From the NCBI GenBank assembly GCA_038501785.1, contig JBAMJR010000154.1, positions 5,252,001 through 5,316,000 on the forward strand: 64,000 nt of DNA. Reading direction: 5' to 3'. Each line of letters begins with the position of its first letter. Position 1 is the stretch's first letter. Position numbers and translations under genes: made by a program. The stretch is from Myoxocephalus aenaeus (lineage: Eukaryota > Chordata > Actinopteri > Perciformes > Cottidae). The notes under the pieces are model-generated. The model searched no databases, was not told where the DNA came from, and saw only the letters and a program-made list of their open reading frames with translations. Below, in pieces: positions 55,201 to 64,000 of the stretch.

Positions 55201-57755
55201 AACTGCATACGGCAACAGGCGAAGAAAAGAAGGTTTTTCCAAGGCCGTTTTTGCCTTCCATGTCAAAGGCATTTTTTTCAATAATTTGAGGAGTGTTAAA
55301 AAGGGGATTCTTGTGTGGTATTAGTTTTACCTTGTTCATCTGCCTGTAGTACTTCTGGTACTCAGGAGGATTCTCAGGTATCTGTTAAAGTGGAAAAACT
55401 AGTCAGGCATAAGAAAGCAGTTCATATTTCCCGGTCTTGATCGTTTGCACACCTGGATGTTTTTGGCAAACTAATCACTGCGCGGAAGGAAGAGTGCATC
55501 TACTCATGACGAGAAGACTATAAGCACGAGACACAGCTGTAACGTTGGCTAGCTCAGTGGTTCCAGGTGAGCTGACAGTGTTGTTTAGCTACGAGCTCCT
55601 CCTCCATGAGTGGATGCTTACTTTCTTCTGGCCTGTGGATTATTTTGAGTAACAGGGCCGTGATCTCTGGAAAGAGACATTGCTGTTGATGTTTTCAAAT
55701 GTTTTTATATTTATTTATATACTTTGAGCACCGCAATCAGAGTGTCATCTAGTTTCATTATATTCCACAAAGGTAAGAGTAAAATATCTATGATCATACC
55801 GGTAAAATATTCAGATGTATGTTTTATTCCTGCTCGATACTGAAGACCGTGTAATTGAGATGTTGGTACCTGTGTGATGGTGAGGAACTGATGGGCATCT
55901 CGGAGGCACTCGGCTAGTCTGGAGTTATCTTGGGCTCCTGCCTGAAAGACCCCAACAAACAACTCATTATAATCAGTTACCGCTATATGATACGTCTCAA
56001 CCAGGATTTTAGGCCGACCTCAGTGCTCAAACTGCTTTTCTCAAAGTGACCAATGACTAAGAGCATATAGTGACAAAAGGGGCCATTTCTACCTTAGTAA
56101 TATCAGATGTGAGTGCTGTGTTTGGTAACATAAACATAAAGCTAATATAAAATGCATCACCCAGAGACCTAACAAGAAAGAAGACATTGTATCACATTAC
56201 ACCTGTTCTTAGATATAGTTTTTTTAATATATGCCTGCTTGCATTGACAAAACTGAAAACATGATGTTTGCGTTACCTCAAGGAAAGCCTGTACAGCAAA
56301 ACAAGTGTCCCAGAGCTGAGACCCATTGGTCCCCTGTGCACAAGAAAAACAGGACAAGTTAGTCAAACACTGAAAATCTCACAGCAGGACAACATACAAA
56401 GTGTGGAACCAACAAATAGGCTAAAAAAATGTCATTGGAAGGTGAAAAGTTAAACTAGTTTTAAAAGCGGTTTTAAGTCTGTCCATCCGTTTTCCACCAC
56501 TTATCTGCACCATAACCTGTTCATTTCATTGCAAAAAGCAGTGTTTCCTTTTGGATATCTCAGCTCCTTGGTCGCTTCTAAAAAGTGAACCTTTAAGGTG
56601 AGAAACCCTTATAATCATAGTGATGCAGCATGAAAACCACGACTACATCTGCATCTGTGCACCGTCACACTCAACATACAAAAGGAGCAGAGAACAAATT
56701 CTCACCTGCATTTTCATGCCATCTAATCCCAACCTGGAACACAGAGAACTTACTGTTAGTTTTTCTTTGGTTCAGGTTCTATTGCATCCGAATGAACGGT
56801 GTTCAAAGTTCACACATTATATATCGAAATACGTGGAATATAACACCTTATTCTGATCAGTGATGGAACAGAAGTTTGTTTTGTTAACAAGTAGTTAGAA
56901 AGCGTCTGACTGACCAGAGGTAGTCTGGGATCCTGGACACATGCTCCTGAAAGACCGGAGAGGAGGGACCATCCACATACCAGCGAACCAGCATGTTGAT
57001 AGTCTTTGAGATCTGAGGAGAAAAGCCAATACTTCATGTTCTAACCCTCTATTTCTTTATAGATTATGATGTATTGTATTTATTTAATCTGTGTTCTTTG
57101 TTTTGATATGTGTATTTTTTGTATCTGCATATACAGTACCGGTCCAATGCTGATGCATTTAGTGAAGCGATCGTCAGCCTGGATGTGTTCATACAGTTCT
57201 TTGACAGCCTTTCCTCTCAGTGTGGCGCTGTGGTGGGCTTCATACACATTCAACACCACTGCAGGGCAGCGGGAACAGAGTCACAAGGTTAGGGGAGTGA
57301 AGGGTTTAGGGAAATTCCAATGAAAAGTACTTCTTTCTTTATCATTGCTAAAAATCCTCTGGTTGCCAGGGCTACGCCTCCTGTTTTTCCTGTTTTATGT
57401 CTCGTGTGCATTGCCATGTGAAAGACATCTGTGCCTTATCGCCTTCATGGTCACAAGTATTGAATCTCATCTCCAATGTTGATGTAATTAAACCAAGACT
57501 TTTTTCTTTGTGAATGGTCAAACACGCTGCCTGTTTTACAGCAACATGCTTCTGTAGGAGGGGATTCATCATCATCATGTGTGTTGAGCATACTTACTGT
57601 AGGCGACGGTGAGCAGTGTGCTGTGAGGTGTGTACATGTCACAGGCTGCCACATTGTTCCTCTGAGCGGGCCAGTCAATGGTGGCATAGTCCTGGACATA
57701 CAGCTCCTAGGAAACAAAAAGCAAGACTACATTTGGTTTACACATGTATGAATGT

Positions 57756-57800
<45 letters not shown>

Positions 57801-60800
57801 ATGATCTTGTGTTTATCTTCTATCTAAAGAAGATCCAATTTCAGTGTCAAAATATAAAAGAGAAACTGCATTGGGCTGCTCCCTCTGTAGTTTAAAAGGT
57901 GTATAATTAGTATAATTCTACCACTTGTCCTCCTACACATAATGATAATAATACTGATACAATTAGTTGATAATTGAATTATTGAATAACTTAATCCCCA
58001 GGAAGTTACTTTGCAACCACTTTACTAATCGAGTAAATATTAAAGTCACTTATAGAGCAAACATGTTAAACTTTTGCTTGTTCCAGCTTCTAAAGAATGT
58101 CAGCTTGCACTTGTCTACATTTTATTTAATTGTAAATCAAACATATTTGGGTATTGGGCTACATTCTCACCTAATTATATCAGAACATATTAGCTACATT
58201 TAGCTCTGGGAGAAAACAACTAAATACAGCCAGGAATGCAAAGCAGACCAAAGCCTCTCCTCTGACGCGCCCTTGTGGGATGAGATGGTTTCAGCACCTG
58301 TCTGAGGCTGAGGACCAGGGAGTCTTCCTCTGCGGCCAGTCTGACGGCGTAACAGTAGCTCATGGGGAGGTAAACCTGGCGGCAGTGACACCACAGGGTA
58401 GAGGGGTGGGCCGGCATCCAAGTGGGAAACAGCCTGGAACAGATACAACAAATAATCCATTATCCCTGAATTGATGCAGAAGACAAAATATTTGACCACA
58501 ACTCAACTTTCAAGGAAGACATATATATGTTTTTCATTCAAAAAATGTGTATTGCAAGTTGTAAACATGTTGAAACACGTATCCTGATATATTGTCTTTA
58601 TATAATAGATGTAAAAAGAGAACTGGATACAGCGTTGGAGGCAGCGCCCCGAATAATTCTATAAAGGTTGCTCAGAGGTGCATGAAGCAAAAGAAGTTAA
58701 ACTTCCGAGTATGTTCTCTTGTTCTCAGGCTCATTCACATGATCTTAGTTAGCATGAGCAGTAATAGCTTCCATGGCTGAGCAAACAAACCCTGAAGACA
58801 TTTTATTGACAGAAAAACGATAAGATAACAATATATGATATCTTAAAGTCACAATGACAGAAGACTTTTTTTGCACTGCGGCAACATAATTGTATTTCCA
58901 CCTACCTCAGCTGAAATCCTGAAGTTTGTCAGTGTCCTTAAAGCAGGACTGATGGATAGAAGAGGACATGAAGGGATGTTACAACTCACCACATCTCTGG
59001 TAGCAGTGTGTTCATTCCCTCCCAACTGTAGACATTTAAGATGGCCAACCAGAATTTGCCCCATGAGGGAATCCCCACAGCGCCTCCTGTACAAAACAGT
59101 AAAGACAGATTATCAGTAATTAGTGCTAACTGTGATTATGTATGTGTGTGACATATAATAACAAAACAATGAAACAACCACAACTGACGTTGCATTTTAG
59201 GGACCATTTCTACCTCTTTGTTCCCACCTTTGCTGTGCAAGTTGTTCCTGGCTCGAACCATATCTGGATCATCAGGCTCTAATCCCAGGATCCGTAATGA
59301 AATGTAACTCAGCGCCGTGCCGAAGACAGTCGACTTGTCTTCAACATGTCTGAAGAAACACAACAAACATCAACAATGCTGCCAAAAGCAATGTTTCAGA
59401 CAGACACTTCTCGTAATGACTACACTAATCCTCCTGTAGTGGTTCAATAACACATATATCTATAGATGCGTGTATCATAATCTTACATTTCTCTATAAAC
59501 TCTGACCCTGTAATTTTCTGCATAAAATGACAAATTTGATTTTGGAAGTCACCTTTGCTGAAACGATACTCAGCAAAGCGTAACCCTTTGCCTGTTCCAT
59601 GACAGGAAATCATCTTCTAGCAGAAGCACATTAGTGATGTGACCTGTGTGGACCTTATAAGACAAATCATGTGTTCAGTGGACTTACAGACCCCAGCCTC
59701 CATCTGGCAGCTGCACAGAGCGCAGGTACCTCACCATCTCTTTCTTCCAGGCTTCGGCCAGGGGGATCTTAGCCACATGGCATGTGATCAGGAGACCTGA
59801 AACACACAAATGGATGCAAATACAGTGACAGACACACATGCAGGTGCATTCAAAAAAATCCTCTGCTGAATTCTGTTTAGCATTTTCATCACCACCATCT
59901 GTCATGTGCGGACGCCCTGAGAGGCAAACAAGAACAAAAACATTCTGGCGATCCATTTTCTAAGTCTGATCTCAACTGTTTTCTCTCCTGAGTTAATGAC
60001 TTTTTTGAAAAAGGTTGGCATATAAATATTTTTATTTAAGTGCTTGTTGTTGTAATACTCATTTCGGGCACAATAGGCTGAAATGCACCACTACCCCATG
60101 TTCTACACAGGACTAAAATAATTAATGTTTTCCTCATGCACTCTAAACAGAAGGTACATCTTGTGTGCTGGTAGTAATGTAACATCACTGCTGTGTATTT
60201 CTTATAGTTAGAAATGCATTTAGTTTAATCTGCCGTTAGGGGAAACATGGATGCTTTTTATCCTATTTGGAATATGGGATAGTGGTGCACTTATGCCTCT
60301 TATGGACGAAATTAGTATTACAACAACAAACACTTTGAAAAATAAAAGTAATTTATTCTAAGAAAACTTTGTTCCCCTACCTGTTTCATATGAAGATGAA
60401 AAAAAATGAAGAAACATAAAGATTTTTCCGACAAAACCTCTTTTCACCTGTTCTTAAGTCATTAATACAGGACAGAAATCAATTTAGATCAGATTTAGAA
60501 AAGGGATCACCACAATTTATCTTTCTTACTTGCCTCCCAGGTCGTGACATAGAGGTACTTTTTCTTCTTCAAAATGTGCTCTATAAGTTTAATAAATAAT
60601 GTTACTAGACAATAAAAGCAGTGTTTTTATATAAATATCACCAGGCTAAATTTGACAGGAGAAGAAAAGATGCTGACAAAGACAGATTCTTTTGTAAAAA
60701 AAAAATGTTTAGGATATATTGTTGAGTAGGTGCACAACATAACTGTGGATGTGATATTTAAGGGCATGTATCCAAATGTATCCTTATTTTAAAAGGACAA

Positions 60801-62644
60801 AAAAATAGCTGCTGCAGATTACAGGCGTCAAATATAAGAAAATAGAGGAGGAGGATTTGTCTACCTGGGAGCAGGAAGAGAGGTCCGCCGTAGTCCCCGG
60901 CCCAGTGACCGTCCTCGGCCTGGAGCTGGCTGTAGAAGTGCATGCCTTTCAGAGCTGCTTCTACAGCCGTGTGGGCCGCCTCGGAGCCAGACACAAACAT
61001 ACTCTGTGGAGAGAATGGTGGCTAGAAATGAACACCAGATACATGTCATACAATTGATTACCATTAACAGAAACAGCTGAAGTTTATATTATATATTTGT
61101 ACATTAGAAGTCTAATAAGTCTGTTATTTCCTAACATGATAATGTAGGACATCTCCAGTTCTATATCTGAAATCATTCACACATGTTATTCTCACTGTAC
61201 TACCATGGTGTATTGTCTGTTTTATACTGTTGTTCAGTTGGTGCACAGAGCCCACTGGAATCAGTGAAACGTAAAATGTGGGGAATAAGTAATAATCATC
61301 AACCAAGCATTTATTTAAAACAAAAAGATTCAGAGCCTACCGTGTCCAAGCCGAGTGAATGGGCTTCCAGCATGGTCTGCTCTCTGCCATGGGGCTCCTG
61401 GTCTTCCACATAGCTCCAGGTCTGCCTGCCCTCCACGTTACTCAGCCTCCAGCGGCTCAGGTCTGTGGCGGCCTCGGTCTTGTACGGCCCCCCTCGCCTC
61501 CGCAGGTGCCTATGAGAACAGCAAGTATTTTAAGGTTAGACATTTTGACTATTTAGTACTGGATTCTTGTATACGCTGGATTCTTGTATACGTTGTAATA
61601 TATGCACGCTACTATAAAGTCTCACCAAAAATAAATACTTACTCAGCTGGTAAAGAGTGAAACCAATAATTCATTTGATAATAGAGGTAATGCTATTTTT
61701 TGTCCGTTTGTCTGCATTATTGGAAGTACGACCATTTTAATAGTCAAACTTATTACTAGATTGTTTATATTTGGATGTCCATTGGTCAAAATATTTGTGT
61801 TGTTCTCTCAGGATAAAAATGCTTTCAAGTTAGGTATTTGATTTGAGTACAACTACAGAGGTATAATCAAAATGTACATCAAAGTACTCATTTAGTAGCA
61901 GAATGGCTCCTGACAGTTTTTTTATCATTCAATTATAATAACTGATGCATTATAGCAAGTAAGCAGCTATAATGTTGGACCTGGTTGGGCTGCTTCAACT
62001 ACAACAATGAATATTATACTTTATCATATGACAGGGTTGTGTATGTTGAATTTTAATGACAAAGTAACTATTTTTTAATAACAATATTTCCCTTTGAAAT
62101 AGACTGAAGAAAATGTAAGTTAAATGACAATAAATTGGAAGCACTCAAGTAAACATACTACTTTCCACCATAGCATTTACTATATTATACTACTGGCTGA
62201 TAAGAAAAACACATTTGTACGAGTGTTTGTCCACTGGTGGCATTTTCTACACGGCAGAGTGACGTAATAGTATCAAATAAAACCATTTTGTTGCAATTTG
62301 TCCAACAAAGCTTTTCCACCTGAAAGGTCGAGTCTGCTCCCATGACCGACCTAACTGAACAGTTGTATTTCTTGAAGCACATTTAACTAACTTTGTAGGG
62401 GTCCATTTTGATAATCATTTCCCACCTGACACAATGTTCAAACTCCCTAAAATGTCAAAATCACAGCGATACAATATTCGACACAACTGTTGCGACTACG
62501 TTAGTTACAGTTCAAATAGCTTCTGTACAAATAAACGTGATTAAGCGACCTCCCATCGTCATTATTTCTGGTGAAAAACACTGAAACCAAGTAGTTTTTG
62601 GACATTATTCATGAAATTAAACAAACTTACGTTCCCTCAGTCAT
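52222..62644 (-). CDS. lss: LSS, lanosterol synthase (oxidosqualene cyclase)
   Basis: Cyclises (S)-2,3-oxidosqualene to lanosterol in sterol synthesis at the ER. Exons in order: 62644-62631, 61509-61341, 61003-60865, 59796-59688, 59349-59228, 59086-58990, 58433-58298, 57706-57598, 57258-57140, 57012-56915, 56733-56706, 56333-56277, 55941-55870, 55381-55331, 55155-55006, 54622-54526, 54155-54050, 53839-53774, 53685-53605, 53043-52873, 52578-52500, 52359-52222. That is 22 exons and 735 residues (human 22 exons, 732). The catalytic acid motif is present as ADCTAE (exon 55155-55006). The WCHCRQVYLPMSYCYA segment and several QW repeats (QLPDGGWG, RPDGSWEGSWG, QMPDGGWGED, QLPNGDWPQ) are intact. It starts MTEGTHLRRRGGPYKTE and ends near GVFNKSCAISYTSYRN … LAGKVKL. 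All phases join; no defects seen. Confidence 0.98.
53114..53541. mobile_element. TTAA-flanked MITE (Kolobok- or piggyBac-like) in an LSS intron
   Basis: Ends AGGGGAAC and GTTCCCCT are exact inverted repeats, each next to TTAA (53110-53113 and 53542-53545). A second, inner pair of inverted segments is visible: CTGCTCCATAGACAATGA (about 53257) and TCATTGTCTATGGAGCAG (about 53402), plus the nearby TTGTGATGTCAT and ATGACATCACAAG. No transposase. TTAA target choice and purine ends suggest Kolobok; piggyBac is the alternative. Confidence 0.7.
57756..57796. repeat. (GT)n microsatellite in an LSS intron
   Basis: GT run of about 40 bp shortly before exon 57706-57598 on the transcribed strand. Confidence 0.95.
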
Positions 62645-63046
62645 AATTGCGTTTGACAGAAAGACTTGAATCCTCCGCTGAACCATGGAAACGAGTTTCT
62701 CTGCTGCTCTGAAAGCTCCGCCCCTTCGGCTCTTTTCTTGGGAATTGTAGTGCTTTTCATAGATTATGGGTTTCTTTCAGCACAGTTTACACTTCATTTC
62801 CCAGCAGAACTCGCGGTGCCGTCCGAGGAGTTATGTTCATGAAGAGACATGAGCAGAGACTCGGCTGTCCAATCACAAACCCGTTGGGCGGGGAAATGGG
62901 CGGGTCTTCCACGAGGTCCTCCAATTAGAGCGCTCCTACGACAAAACGCTACACATGTGCTCATATACTAAGATGATCCAATGCTGAGCCTGTTAAACTA
63001 TTGAATGACAACTGGGTTAAACGGGAAGTTTACTTGAAAAACTACT
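62645..63046 (-). promoter_or_regulatory. LSS promoter region with ZNF143-like, GC-box and CCAAT motifs
   Basis: Between the LSS start and the next gene's 3' end. On the minus strand ACTACAATTCCCAAGA (near 62752-62737) matches the ZNF143/SBS core ACTACAATTCCC. A second TTTCCCAGCA-type word (plus strand near 62797) is a weaker match. CCAATCAC near 62869 and GGGCGGGG/GGGCGGG near 62887-62905 are CCAAT and Sp1-type boxes. There is no TATA box, as expected for a housekeeping gene. I saw no clear sterol-response element. Confidence 0.5.
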
Positions 63047-63052
63047 TTTATT
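63047..63052 (-). terminator. Candidate polyadenylation signal of the gene at 63400-63881
   Basis: TTTATT on the plus strand (AATAAA on minus) about 350 bp after the stop codon at 63400-63402. Assigned by position. Confidence 0.45.
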
Positions 63053-63399
63053 CAGCTGTTAGTCGAGTTCATTACTCAACAATACAAAAACTGATTCAAA
63101 ACACACAGAAGACGTTCGATGGATTGGTTATGCAAATACAATCCAAGTACTTAAATGCCTGTTAAAAGACAGATAAGAGCAGCCTTCCCAGATATGTGAA
63201 CACACAGAACAAGCATTTCATCAGGTTTATGCAAAAAAACAATATGATAGACACTGTACATACAAAATAGTAAACTCTGTATGCCGTAGTCTGCCATGAG
63301 TTCAGCAAATTAAATGTCAGTCTCTCGTTCCAAGCAGAATCTTAGTTTTCAAATATTCATTTATATTTGTAGAGCGGCAGTCCTTGTTTTGCAAGTTCA

Positions 63400-63881
63400 T
63401 CAATCATCAACGATGCTCAGCAGACTACTCAGCTTCAGTGTGCAGGCCAATTCTTCCTCATGGCTCGCCAAAATCTGTCGCTCAAGTTCCTTCAGGCGCC
63501 ATGCCATAGACACAGGCATGGATTGAGGGCAGTCTGCTTTGTCCCACAGATCATCCGGCTCTGGCTGCTGGAAAGTCAAAACAAGGAAAATGCATGATTA
63601 CGGCTTTTCGTGATGACGAATCGCTTATAATTTACAGCCACACATAAGACACTATTATCTACGACACCAAGAATGTCTGCTTGAAAAAGAAAAAGGACAA
63701 AACTAGTCCCGGGATCACGGAGTGATGTGAGGGTACATGTCCTACCTGTGTGACAGCAGCTGTAGGTGCATGCATTATGGTGGTGGGCCCCGACAACAGA
63801 GTTGAGGAGGGAATGAAAAGTGGAGTGGACAAGTGGTCCACGGGTTCACCATCCAGCCAACGCTGAAACTGCTCCATGCAC
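63400..63881 (-). CDS. C-terminal exons of a gene upstream of LSS, probably MCM3AP (GANP)
   Basis: Two exons with clean signals, 63881-63746 and 63567-63400, join in phase and end in a stop, so the rest of the gene lies beyond the window. The visible 101 residues read CMEQFQRWLDGEPVDHLSTP … TAAVTQ, then QPEPDDLWDKADC … AWRLKELERQILASHEEELA and end LLSIVDD. The last part looks like an amphipathic helix or short coiled coil. I do not recognise a domain. In vertebrates MCM3AP (nuclear mRNA-export scaffold) lies next to LSS on the same strand, and that is the basis of the suggestion; the gene symbol is left empty because the sequence alone does not prove it. Confidence 0.5.
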
Positions 63882-64000
63882 CTGTGGACAATAGAGGGAG
63901 TTAGACATGACTCGCATATTGTGGATTATTTTTGGGCAAACAGTATAACCAAAGACCTTTTTGTCAACTCGAGATTCAAAATGGCGTATTCCTAAAGCAC

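Overview
The window looks like nuclear DNA of a bony fish, most likely a percomorph teleost. It holds short-exon vertebrate genes, many long (CA)n/(GT)n microsatellites, an RTE/Rex3-type LINE with a GATG tail, teleost MITEs, and an interspersed repeat of a kind I associate with percomorph genomes. There is no bacterial, plasmid or CRISPR content. Exon limits were set by hand from homology, AG/GT signals and reading phase. Coding lengths sum to whole codons in every gene model reported complete.

Layout: (1) 1-7522 is repeat-rich non-coding DNA, probably upstream sequence or early intron of ABI3BP. It holds a 42-bp minisatellite inside a MITE-like repeat and a 5'-inverted Rex3-like LINE. (2) 7523-27677 (+) is an ABI3BP (TARSH, extracellular-matrix) gene missing only its signal-peptide exon. 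It contains a 2.8-kb exon carrying about 40 copies of a 14-residue repeat. (3) 29912-38036 (-) is TFG, tail-to-tail with ABI3BP as in mammals. (4) 41538-42218 (-) is JAGN1. (5) 43500-44505 (+) is a broken HECT-like gene copy. (6) 45796-50063 (-) holds two tandem paralogous small His/Gly-rich protein genes with TATA promoters, which I cannot match to a named family. (7) 52222-62644 (-) is a complete 22-exon LSS (lanosterol synthase). (8) 63400-63881 (-) holds the last two exons of a further gene, probably MCM3AP by its place next to LSS.

TFG (ER exit sites and COPII traffic), JAGN1 (ER membrane) and LSS (sterol synthesis in the ER) all act at the ER, while ABI3BP is secreted. This looks like coincidence rather than a functional cluster. 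The items most worth a second look are the His/Gly-rich gene pair, the giant ABI3BP repeat exon that is open in all three forward frames, the clean twin-primed LINE insertion, and two GC-AG introns.
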